Below, one piece after another: positions 1 through 6,538 of a stretch of DNA of 12,367 nt (within the stretch, counting starts at the first letter, position 1; each line of letters begins with the position of its first letter). Below the pieces are notes generated by a model. The model had not been told where the DNA came from. It ran no database searches and worked only from the letters and a program-made list of their open reading frames with translations. This DNA is from Micrococcales bacterium UBA4448 (GTDB taxonomy: Bacteria; Actinomycetota; Actinomycetes; Actinomycetales; Microbacteriaceae). The DNA lies in contig DGPE01000028.1 in assembly GCA_002390305.1 (NCBI GenBank), positions 1 through 12,367 on the forward strand, written 5' to 3'. Both the position numbers and the translations under genes were made by a program.

Positions 1-1082
1 CTGTTGCTTCGGCAACCGCTTTATTTTTGGCAGGTTGCGCCGCCGCCGAGGAGGAAGCAACCACCACTACGACTACCCAAGCGGCAACAACAGAAACTGT
101 TGCCGAGGCCACTGTTTCAGTTCTCGACTCCGTGAAGGAAGCAGGGACGGTTCGTTGTGGAACACGCGATGCACTTCCTGGTTTTGCGGTTACAAACGAT
201 GCCGGAGAGCACGTTGGCTTTGACTCAGACTTCTGTCGAGTAATTGCTGCTGCTGTCCTAGGCGACGCAAGTGCCGTTGACATGGTAGACCTAGAGACTG
301 CCGATCGCTTCACAGCGCTGCAGTCCGGAGCAATTGACGTACTGGTCAGAAACACCACTTGGACTGCAACCAGAGATGGTAGCGAGGCAGCAACATTCCT
401 ACAGCCAACGTTCTACGATGGCCAGGGCATGATGGTTGCGACAGACAGCGGAATTAGTTCTTTGAGTGACATGAACGGTGCGATTGTTTGTGTAGCAAAG
501 GGAACCACCACTGAAGGTAACGCTGCTCTTGAGTCCTCCCGTTTGGGCTTGGGTTGGGAAGTTAGATCATTCGATGAGACTGACCTAATTCTCGAAGCTT
601 TCTTGGCCGGACAGTGCGATGGCTGGTCATCTGACGTTAGCCAGCTAACTGGACTGCGCTCTGCTTACCCGAACGGTACAGATGCGCTAGTAATTCTCGG
701 AGACGTTTTCTCCAAGGAGCCCCTTGCACCAGCCGTTCTTGACGGTGACACCGCTTGGGCACAGGCAGTGAACTGGGCTGTACTTGCGACCATTCAGGCA
801 GAAGAGTTTGGTATTACCAGTGCAAACGTTGACAGCATTCGCTCGTCGACCGCTGACGTTGGTATCCTTCGTTTCCTTGGAGCAGAAGTTCCTGGTAGCG
901 ATGGAGCAGCGGTTCTAGATCCAAACCTTTCACTTCCAACTGACTTTGCCTACCAGGTAGTCAAGCAGGTCGGAAACTACGGTGAGATCTTTGCGAAGCA
1001 CCTCACTCCACTGGGACTAGACCGTGGTCTAAACTCATTGTGGAACGAGGGTGGAATTCTCTACGCACCGCCTTACCGTTAA
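1..1082 (+). CDS. aapJ: General L-amino-acid ABC transporter, substrate-binding lipoprotein (AapJ/BztA-like), 5' partial
   Basis: Periplasmic-type binding protein that captures amino acids outside the membrane and delivers them to the AapQM permease. The gene runs off the left edge; the first whole codon is at position 3. The first residues end in a lipobox, LAGC (Cys codon 36-38), so the mature protein is probably lipid-anchored at that Cys, followed by an Ala/Glu/Thr-rich linker, as expected for a cell with no outer membrane. The TTG at 27 opens the longest complete frame but lies inside the signal peptide and is not the start. AapJ-family landmarks are GTVRCGTR, FDSDFCR, DRFTALQSGAIDVL, RNTTWT, YDGQGMMV, GTTTEGN, EEFGIT, and VKQVGNYGEIF near the C-terminus. 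The family's four Cys (RCG, DFCR, IVCVA, GQCDG) are all present. The stop is TAA at 1080-1082, and the first permease gene starts 46 nt downstream. Substrate range is inferred from family only. Confidence 0.93.
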   Translation, partial: VASATALFLAGCAAAEEEATTTTTTQAATTETVAEATVSVLDSVKEAGTVRCGTRDALPGFAVTNDAGEHVGFDSDFCRVIAAAVLGDASAVDMVDLETADRFTALQSGAIDVLVRNTTWTATRDGSEAATFLQPTFYDGQGMMVATDSGISSLSDMNGAIVCVAKGTTTEGNAALESSRLGLGWEVRSFDETDLILEAFLAGQCDGWSSDVSQLTGLRSAYPNGTDALVILGDVFSKEPLAPAVLDGDTAWAQAVNWAVLATIQAEEFGITSANVDSIRSSTADVGILRFLGAEVPGSDGAAVLDPNLSLPTDFAYQVVKQVGNYGEIFAKHLTPLGLDRGLNSLWNEGGILYAPPYR

Positions 1083-1106
1083 ACACTAAAGTCAAAAAGC
1101 AATGTT

Positions 1107-1146
1107 GCTTGGAAGGGAGCTCTAATTCATGAGCTCTCTTCCAAGC
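1107..1146 (+). promoter_or_regulatory. Intercistronic RNA hairpin enclosing the ribosome binding site and start codon of the first permease gene
   Basis: The arms 1107-1122 (GCTTGGAAGGGAGCTC) and 1131-1146 (GAGCTCTCTTCCAAGC) form 16 consecutive pairs with one G-U wobble, around an 8-nt loop (TAATTCAT). A further U1106-A1147 pair is possible. The Shine-Dalgarno stretch GGAAGGGAG lies in the 5' arm. The start codon 1129-1131 spans the loop end and the first base of the 3' arm, and codons 2-6 form the rest of that arm. No U-run follows, so it does not look like an intrinsic terminator. Likely roles are limiting permease translation relative to the binding protein, or protecting the binding-protein mRNA from 3' decay, as known for intercistronic structures in other binding-protein operons. 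The role is inferred. Confidence 0.75.
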
Positions 1147-2292
1147 ACACCTGCCAAAACACCTTTCTACCGGGACATCAGAACCCTGAAATGGGCATTT
1201 CAGATTGCAGCCCTGCTACTTGTTTTCGCACTCTTGTACTGGCTTTACAGTAATTATCAAGAGAACATCTCCAAGTCAAACATTCAGACAGACCTCAGAT
1301 TCTTAGATAATCCCGCAAACTTTACAATCCCAGGCAATGACTTCGATCAATCGCAGCCGGTCAGAGACGCATTCGTTCAAGGATTTCTCAACACCATAAG
1401 AGTCTCATTCGTAGGCATCCTTCTCGCGACAGCTCTGGGGACCCTGGTTGGTATTGCTAGGCTCTCCAAAAACTTCATGGTTAGAACGCTCGGTGCCGTT
1501 TATGTCGAACTAATCCGTAACCTGCCGCTCTTGCTGCTGATCACCTTTATGAATCTCGGTGTTGTGCTCCAAGCATTTCCTCGTATTGAGGATGCTTGGG
1601 TGCCGCTGGATCTCTTCGTAATCTCCAATCGAGGAATCGCCATCCCCTGGTATTTGGGTCCATCAGGACAACTGGCGCTGATAATTCTCGCTGCGGTCGT
1701 AATCGCATTCATAGTCGGGAAGATTAGAGTGCGACAGGCTGACAAAACCGGGAAGCAAGACAGGGCTTGGATTTATGGCCTAGCGGTATTTGCAATAGTT
1801 CTTATCGGCTCTTGGATAATTTTCGGCTACAGCTTCGAAACTCCTTTTGTAGACGGCAGAGGTTCAACCGGTGGGCTGCGGATTGATCCGTCGCTATTCG
1901 CCCTGCTGGCTTCACTGGTTATTTACACCAGCAGCCACATCGCCGAAATCGTTAGAGGTTCGATCTTGGCTGTAAACAGGGGTCAAGGTGAAGCAGCGGA
2001 TGCTATAGCCCTGAGTGGTTCGCAGAAAATGCGCCTGATCATTTTGCCGCAAGCGTTTCGCATTGCCATGCCGGCAATCGGTAATCAATATTTGAACTTG
2101 ATCAAGAACACATCCCTCGGCGCCACAATTAGCTACTTCGAACTCACTCAGGTAGCGCAGATAACTGTTGGGAACGGATCACCCGCCGTCCCGGCTTTCA
2201 CGCTTACTCTTCTTGTGTACTTGGGCATCTCTTTGGTAACCAGCCTGGTAGTTAACTACTTCAACCGGAGATTGGCGTTGGTTGAGCGATGA
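1129..2292 (+). CDS. aapQ: General L-amino-acid ABC transporter permease (AapQ/BztB-like)
   Basis: One of two membrane subunits forming the translocation channel for amino acids, 387 aa, the long size typical of AapQ rather than the roughly 220 aa of polar amino-acid permeases. The N-terminus (FYRD, then a hydrophobic segment near 23-41) and the segment SKSNIQTDLRFLDNPANF (about 48-65) match AapQ. The core follows: GFLNTIRVSF (85-94), VYVELIRNLPLLL (124-136), an inserted membrane stretch (about 180-235), and the ATPase-contacting EAA loop GQGEAADAIALSGSQ (285-299) with LPQAFR. The ATG at 1129 has GGAAGGGAG about 9 nt upstream, though inside the hairpin at 1107-1146; I see no better internal start. 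The stop overlaps the next start by 4 nt (ATGA), implying translational coupling. Confidence 0.93.
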   Translation: MSSLPSTPAKTPFYRDIRTLKWAFQIAALLLVFALLYWLYSNYQENISKSNIQTDLRFLDNPANFTIPGNDFDQSQPVRDAFVQGFLNTIRVSFVGILLATALGTLVGIARLSKNFMVRTLGAVYVELIRNLPLLLLITFMNLGVVLQAFPRIEDAWVPLDLFVISNRGIAIPWYLGPSGQLALIILAAVVIAFIVGKIRVRQADKTGKQDRAWIYGLAVFAIVLIGSWIIFGYSFETPFVDGRGSTGGLRIDPSLFALLASLVIYTSSHIAEIVRGSILAVNRGQGEAADAIALSGSQKMRLIILPQAFRIAMPAIGNQYLNLIKNTSLGATISYFELTQVAQITVGNGSPAVPAFTLTLLVYLGISLVTSLVVNYFNRRLALVER

Positions 2293-3470
2293 TCACATGG
2301 ATGCGCAGAAACCTTTTCAAGTCCGTCACAGATGCAATCTTGACAGTGGTATCAGGTTCGTTATTGGTTTATGTGGCCTGGCAGGCACTCCAATTTGTTT
2401 TCGTCACGGGACGCTGGGAAATAATTCAGGTAAACCTAAAGATTCTGCTGGTAGGCAGATTCCCGGATGAGCTGATCTACCTACTTGGCCTGTCAATTCT
2501 GGCCCTGGTCTTCGGCGTTACAAGTCTTGCAGCTGGAGGAAGGGGCACTCCGGAGAATATGAAAATGGCTCTTCGGTTGTGGGGACTCGTTCAAAGATTT
2601 GGGCTACTGATAGCCACCGGAATGCTTCTCATCGCTCTTGGTGGGGACTTGGCTTCTTTGCTATTTGGGCTCTATGTAGTCTTCGCAATAGTCGCCGGAA
2701 GGTTATTTGGCGCCTTGCGCAAGCGCACTGCACTTTCTAAGCTACCAGGCTGGGCTTGGGTTTTGATTAATGTCGTTCCAGCTCTTTCAATGATCTTTAT
2801 CTCAATAGGTCAGGCTGCCCTAGAGGAATGGGGCGGTTTCCTGATCAACTTTTATTTGGCAGTGGTCAGTATCGCCCTCTGCTTCCCTCTGGGCGTCCTA
2901 TTGGCGCTTGGGAGAAGGTCTGCGCTACCTCTTCTTAGATGGTTGTCAACAGCTTACATCGAGCTAATCAGAGGAGCTCCGCTGTTCGTGCTGCTGCTGC
3001 TCGCAGGAGTCGCACTCGAGTTTTTCATCCCCGACTCGATTACCCCGGATCCAATTTTCCGCTCGGTCACCGTGTTTACTCTCTTCACCGCCGCTTACTT
3101 GGCTGAGGTAATACGCGGTGGATTGCAATCAATACCCAAAGGCCAAGCCGAGGCAGGTAAGGCTCTTGGTATGAGCGCAACGAAGATTACGTTCTTGATT
3201 ACCCTTCCCCAGGCCCTAAGAAATGTGATTCCTGCTCAAATCGGTCAATTTATTTCGCTCTTCAAAGACACCACCCTTGCTGGTGTAGCACTCAGCGTAT
3301 TCGAGCTACTAAATGTGGGCTCGGCAATTACAAAGCAGGAAGATTTCCTTGGCCAAGGTCTGGTTTACGAGTCATTAGCATTTGTAGGACTTTTGTTCTG
3401 GGTCGGCTCTTACGTCATGAGCCGCGAGAGCCAAAGAATTGAGAAGAAACTAGGAGTTGGTATCCGATGA
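2289..3470 (+). CDS. aapM: General L-amino-acid ABC transporter permease (AapM/BztC-like)
   Basis: Second membrane subunit of the importer, 393 aa. The start WMRRNLF followed by a hydrophobic segment (about 15-40) is typical of AapM. Several membrane helices fill residues 60-175, an extra N-terminal region compared with short permeases. The conserved transport core covers about 185-375, with TAYIELIRGAPLFVLLLL (221-238), AEVIRGGLQSIPKGQAEAG (272-290) as the EAA loop, LPQALRNVIP, and FKDTTLAGVALSVFEL (325-340). It starts at the ATG inside ATGA (2289-2292), overlapping the previous stop. The upstream sequence is a poor Shine-Dalgarno match, so it probably depends on coupling. It ends in another ATGA overlap with the ATPase gene. 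Confidence 0.93.
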   Translation: MITWMRRNLFKSVTDAILTVVSGSLLVYVAWQALQFVFVTGRWEIIQVNLKILLVGRFPDELIYLLGLSILALVFGVTSLAAGGRGTPENMKMALRLWGLVQRFGLLIATGMLLIALGGDLASLLFGLYVVFAIVAGRLFGALRKRTALSKLPGWAWVLINVVPALSMIFISIGQAALEEWGGFLINFYLAVVSIALCFPLGVLLALGRRSALPLLRWLSTAYIELIRGAPLFVLLLLAGVALEFFIPDSITPDPIFRSVTVFTLFTAAYLAEVIRGGLQSIPKGQAEAGKALGMSATKITFLITLPQALRNVIPAQIGQFISLFKDTTLAGVALSVFELLNVGSAITKQEDFLGQGLVYESLAFVGLLFWVGSYVMSRESQRIEKKLGVGIR

Positions 3471-4252
3471 GCAATGAAGTATTCAACGATGCGTCACAAA
3501 TGTCCGCTAAGCATGCCGGGGATGAGGCGATAATCGTCATAGAAGGTGTCTATAAGAGGTTCAAGGACTTTGAAGCGCTAAAGAACATAAATGTGAAGGT
3601 CGGACGCCAGGAGGTTGTGGTTGTAATTGGACCCTCCGGGTCAGGAAAGTCCACGTTGATTCGTTGCATAAACCGGCTAGAGGTCCATGATGATGGAAAC
3701 ATCTCAGTGGACGGCACGGCATTGACAACCGACATCAAAAACATCCAGGAGATTCGACGAGAAACCGGAATGGTTTTTCAAGGTTTCAATCTATTTCCGC
3801 ATCTAACAGTCCTTACAAACGTGGCAATTGGACCAAGGAGAGTTAGAGGGCTGCCAAAGTCCGAGGCTGAAAAGCTTGCAATGGAGCTGTTGACCAGAGT
3901 GAAAATTCCAGAGCAGGCCGATAAGTTTCCGGCGCAACTCTCCGGTGGCCAGCAGCAGAGAGTTGCCATTGCACGCGCACTCGCCATGACTCCAAAGGTG
4001 ATGCTCTTTGACGAACCAACATCTGCGCTTGACCCTGAAATGATCAATGAAGTTTTGGACGCAATGAAGGAGCTTGCCAAAGAAGGCATGACAATGGTCG
4101 TGGTGACCCATGAAATGGGCTTCGCTAGAGAAGTAGCCGACCGCGTAATCTTCATGGATGCCGGTGAAATTGTCGAGGTCGGAACTCCGGCAGAGATTTT
4201 TGACAATCCAAAAGAAGCACGAACGCAGAAATTCTTATCTCAGATTCTCTAG
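3467..4252 (+). CDS. aapP: General L-amino-acid ABC transporter ATP-binding protein (AapP/BztD-like)
   Basis: Cytoplasmic ATPase that powers the importer, 261 aa, the usual size for the polar amino-acid transporter ATPase family. All nucleotide-binding motifs are intact: Walker A GPSGSGKST (55-63), Q-loop Gln105 in MVFQGFNLFPHLTVL, signature LSGGQQQR (158-165), Walker B VMLFDEP (178-184), D-loop SALD (186-189) and H-loop His215 in VVTHEMGFA. The first 20 residues are a variable leader; the alternative start Met12 would remove only part of it. ATG at 3467 sits in an ATGA overlap with the permease, and AGGAG about 10 nt upstream is a usable ribosome site. It is the last gene of the operon; the next gene begins 97 nt on. 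Confidence 0.96.
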   Translation: MSNEVFNDASQMSAKHAGDEAIIVIEGVYKRFKDFEALKNINVKVGRQEVVVVIGPSGSGKSTLIRCINRLEVHDDGNISVDGTALTTDIKNIQEIRRETGMVFQGFNLFPHLTVLTNVAIGPRRVRGLPKSEAEKLAMELLTRVKIPEQADKFPAQLSGGQQQRVAIARALAMTPKVMLFDEPTSALDPEMINEVLDAMKELAKEGMTMVVVTHEMGFAREVADRVIFMDAGEIVEVGTPAEIFDNPKEARTQKFLSQIL

Positions 4253-4349
4253 CTGGTCCTGCATCAGAATCCCATCTTGACTCTTTCCATTTGTTTCTAA
4301 GGATTTTTTCTAAGCCGACAAACCTGCCATCATTGTCTCGGAGGCAGTC
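4253..4349 (+). other. 97-nt spacer with a tandem imperfect repeat; no clear terminator
   Basis: It separates the ATPase gene from the methyltransferase gene. TTTCTAAG occurs twice in the same orientation, at 4294-4301 and 4307-4314, within a slightly longer imperfect tandem repeat (ATTTGTTTCTAAG then ATTTTTTCTAAG). A 6-bp inverted repeat, GATTCT (4243-4248) and AGAATC (4266-4271), is too weak and too widely spaced to call a terminator. TTGACT at 4277-4282 resembles a -35 box but has no convincing -10. The sequence does not settle whether the methyltransferase is co-transcribed with the importer. Confidence 0.4.
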
Positions 4350-5414
4350 ATGACAGTGAGTTTTCAGAACAGACTCGAACAAGCACAACCGGTGATTCTT
4401 TCCGGGGGATATCTTTTTGAGGTTGAGCGTCGAGGGTATTTGAAGGCCGGCGAATTTGTTCCAATGGTAGCGCTAGAGCACCCTGAGGTACTGGAGCAGG
4501 TCACGACCGACTTCATAAGGGCAGGCAGCGACATCTCCTTGGCCTTTACCTACAACGGTCACCGCGAAAAGATGCGAATCATTGGCCAGGAGCAGCTGCT
4601 AGAACCCCTTAACAGGGCCGCGCTTAGAATTGCCAAAAAGGTAGCTGAGCAAGAATCTATAAACCTAGGTCGTCAGATATACGTGGCGGGCAACATATCC
4701 AACTCGAACATATTTGATCCGAATAAGCCAGAGACTGCGGATGAAGTCAGGCTCATGTTCCGAGAGATGATCACCTGGGCAAAACAGGAGGGCGCCGACC
4801 TAATCTTGGCCGAGACCATGTATTTCTTGGCCGAAGCTGAAATAGCACTTGAAGAAATTCAGGCTGCCGGGCTAGCGTCAATAGTCAATGTTGCGGTGTT
4901 CGACACCGGCAAACTGATGGATGGCGTATCTCCAGCAAAGGCCTGCGAAAAACTAGCTGCCTTAGGAGCCGACGTGGTCGGCACCAACTGTTTTCAAGGA
5001 CCGAATACCATCCGTCCAATTTTCGAAGCGATTTCTGAGTCTGTAGGCGCACATCACACCTGCGCAATGCCATGCGCATACAGAACCACAAATGAGCACA
5101 CCACTCTATTTAGTTTGCCCGATACCGGAAATACGGCGAAATTGCCCTCTGGGCGGACTTTCCCAGACGCGCTCGAAGCCCAGGTTGCAAATCGATACGA
5201 GGCTGCCGAGTTCGCAGCTTTTGCTAGGAACTTGGGGGCCAAAGTAATTGGTCTTTGCTGCGGGGCGAGCGTGGTTCACCACAGAGCAGTTGCCGAGCAG
5301 CTCGGTCGCGAGAGCTATCTTTCTCAGTACTCGACAGACATGTCCAAGCACTTCCTATTTGGAACAGATGAGTCATTATCTAAGGTCACCAAGTCATTCG
5401 GGTCCACCGCATAG
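4350..5414 (+). CDS. BHMT-like homocysteine S-methyltransferase family protein
   Basis: Predicted zinc-dependent cytoplasmic methyltransferase that moves a methyl group from a small donor to homocysteine (or a related thiol), giving methionine; 354 aa, one TIM-barrel domain. The three zinc-ligand Cys of the family are present: Cys214 in GTNC and Cys303-Cys304 in GLCCG. ERRGYLKAG (26-34), ALEHPE (41-46) and IRAGSDISLAFTYNGHREKM (56-75) resemble betaine-homocysteine methyltransferase more than MetH or MmuM. Glu155 in LAET fits the active-site Glu of BHMT. The Asp that usually sits just before the first Gly-Gly (LDGG or GDGG) is Ser18 here. The C-terminus SQYSTDMSKHFLFGTD resembles a bacterial BHMT-like subfamily I recall. 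ATG at 4350 has GGAGG (4340-4344) 5 nt upstream, a strong start. The methyl donor cannot be read from sequence. Confidence 0.85.
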   Translation: MTVSFQNRLEQAQPVILSGGYLFEVERRGYLKAGEFVPMVALEHPEVLEQVTTDFIRAGSDISLAFTYNGHREKMRIIGQEQLLEPLNRAALRIAKKVAEQESINLGRQIYVAGNISNSNIFDPNKPETADEVRLMFREMITWAKQEGADLILAETMYFLAEAEIALEEIQAAGLASIVNVAVFDTGKLMDGVSPAKACEKLAALGADVVGTNCFQGPNTIRPIFEAISESVGAHHTCAMPCAYRTTNEHTTLFSLPDTGNTAKLPSGRTFPDALEAQVANRYEAAEFAAFARNLGAKVIGLCCGASVVHHRAVAEQLGRESYLSQYSTDMSKHFLFGTDESLSKVTKSFGSTA

Positions 5415-5432
5415 TAGCTGCGAGCAAGCAAG

Positions 5433-5506
5433 TGGGGCGTGCGGGACTTGAACCCGCGACCGAACGATTATGAGTCGTTTGCTCTAACCAGCTGAGCTAA
5501 CGCCCC
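5433..5506 (-). tRNA. tRNA with CAU anticodon (elongator tRNA-Met, or tRNA-Ile2)
   Basis: A complete 74-nt cloverleaf reads on the minus strand. The acceptor stem GGGGCGT pairs with ACGCCCC (5434-5440 on the plus strand), with discriminator A at 5433. The D arm is GCTC/GAGC with a GG-containing loop, the anticodon stem AACGA/TCGTT encloses the loop CTCATAA, the variable loop is CGGTC, and the T arm is GCGGG-TTCAAGT-CCCGC. The anticodon is CAU. The acceptor ends in a proper 1-72 pair, so it is not an initiator of the mismatched bacterial type. C29-G41 and U12-A23 are compatible with isoleucine identity after lysidine modification, but elongator tRNA-Met fits too. CCA is not encoded (A is followed by CT). 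It lies convergent to the methyltransferase gene and downstream of the symporter gene on the same strand. Confidence 0.95.
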
Positions 5507-5573
5507 CGACCCACTAAAGCTTAGTCACCCAACTGCAATGAAGCAGGCAAAGTGCGCCAATAAGCCTGAAATG
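5507..5573. other. 67-bp spacer between the symporter 3' end and the tRNA
   Basis: It probably holds the tRNA promoter or a processing site if the tRNA is read through from the symporter unit. On the minus strand I see only weak -10-like sequences (TTTAGT, TAAGCT) without a properly spaced -35. No hairpin terminator is visible. Confidence 0.3.
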
Positions 5574-6536
5574 CTATAGCAGGTTCGGGATCTTCTGCTC
5601 GGCAGCGAGATTGGCCCTTCTAAACACGAAGGTAACCCCGGTTGATATCAACACGATGAACAATGAGTAGAGCGCGGGTACAAGAAGAATTTGGTCTACT
5701 CCAGGATTGTCGATGTATACGGCGACGATTACAGCGATCGCTAGCGGCCCGTTGTTGATTCCAGTCTCCAGAGAAATGGTTCTCGCGTTCATTGGGTGCA
5801 CTCGAATCAGCTTTGCCAAGTAGTACGCCACTGTGATCCCGACAAGACCCATTCCAATCGCCACTACGTAGGTTGGCCACTCGGTTGTCATGAGCAGCTC
5901 CCAGTTGCGTGGAACCCAGATAATGATCAGGAACGGGATGAAGATAAGCCCAAACACTCCACCTATCAGCTCCAGAACCGCGCCGACGTTGGCGCTCAAG
6001 CGGCGCACTAACATCCCCAGGCCAACCGGAACGATTAGTCCAAAGATAACTAATGCAAGCTCACCGAACTCAACGCTTAGAGACTCGTCAAGACCCAAGA
6101 AGTTTGAGTAGATGAATAGCACAGCTGGTGTCATCACGAAAGCCCAGAGAGTGGAATTCACCGTCATAGTCACGCTCAAAGCAAGATTACCCTTGGAAAA
6201 GTAGGTGAATAGGTTAGAGGTAGTGCCGGCCGGGACGCTTCCCATGATTAGCGCTCCCAGAGCCACCAGGAGTATCCCCTCAGTCGAAGAGAATGGCAGC
6301 AGCACTGTCACGATAAGAACATAGGCAGTAAGCGGCATGATGCCAAACTGGGTGATCCAGCCGATTACTAGACCCCAGGGGCGTCTAAGTGCAAGTGTGA
6401 AGTCCTTGGGAGTCAGGCCAGCACCGAGACCGAACATAATTATGAGAACAAACGCTCGCAGCAGAGTCTGTTCCAGCTCATTAACGACTGTTGCCTCATT
6501 TGCCGTTTCCGCTGCCAAGATCATTAGATTTCTCAT
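5574..6536 (-). CDS. Bile acid:sodium symporter (BASS/SBF) family transporter
   Basis: Integral membrane carrier, 320 aa, about nine to ten hydrophobic helices. BASS proteins usually import organic anions (bile acids, pyruvate, pantothenate and others) with sodium; the substrate here is unknown. Family landmarks are FGLGAGLTPKDF (35-46), GSVPAGTTSNLFTYFSKGN (99-117, equivalent to the usual PGGTxSN crossing motif, with Ala in place of the second residue) and LETGINNGPLA (256-266, equivalent to the usual E-x-G-x-Q-N site). The Gln that helps bind sodium in structurally studied members is Asn261 here. ATG at 6534-6536 is preceded by AAGGGAG with about 7 nt spacing. Its start follows the stop of the acyl-CoA synthetase gene by only 2 nt, so the two are almost certainly co-transcribed. 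It ends in a basic cytoplasmic tail. Confidence 0.88.
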   Translation of the reverse strand: MRNLMILAAETANEATVVNELEQTLLRAFVLIIMFGLGAGLTPKDFTLALRRPWGLVIGWITQFGIMPLTAYVLIVTVLLPFSSTEGILLVALGALIMGSVPAGTTSNLFTYFSKGNLALSVTMTVNSTLWAFVMTPAVLFIYSNFLGLDESLSVEFGELALVIFGLIVPVGLGMLVRRLSANVGAVLELIGGVFGLIFIPFLIIIWVPRNWELLMTTEWPTYVVAIGMGLVGITVAYYLAKLIRVHPMNARTISLETGINNGPLAIAVIVAVYIDNPGVDQILLVPALYSLFIVLISTGVTFVFRRANLAAEQKIPNLL

Positions 6537-6538
6537 GG

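Noticed and set aside
27..29. TTG at 27 as the start of the binding-protein gene
   Set aside because: In-frame codons continue to the left edge and encode the hydrophobic core of the signal peptide; TTG is a Leu just before the lipobox.
1129..1136. SacI-like GAGCTC pair flanking the permease start as a cloning scar
   Set aside because: The repeat extends well beyond the two 6-bp sites into natural coding sequence with a wobble, which fits an RNA stem better than an engineered junction.
3778..4206. Long minus-strand open frame opposite the ATPase gene
   Set aside because: It mirrors a highly conserved ATPase on the other strand, has no family resemblance and no ribosome site.
4243..4271. GATTCT/AGAATC inverted repeat after the ATPase gene as a terminator
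   Set aside because: Only 6 AT-rich pairs with a 17-nt loop and no T-run.
4277..4304. TTGACT as a -35 element for the methyltransferase gene
   Set aside because: The hexamer 16 bp downstream is AAGGAT, a poor -10; alternatives fall outside normal spacing.
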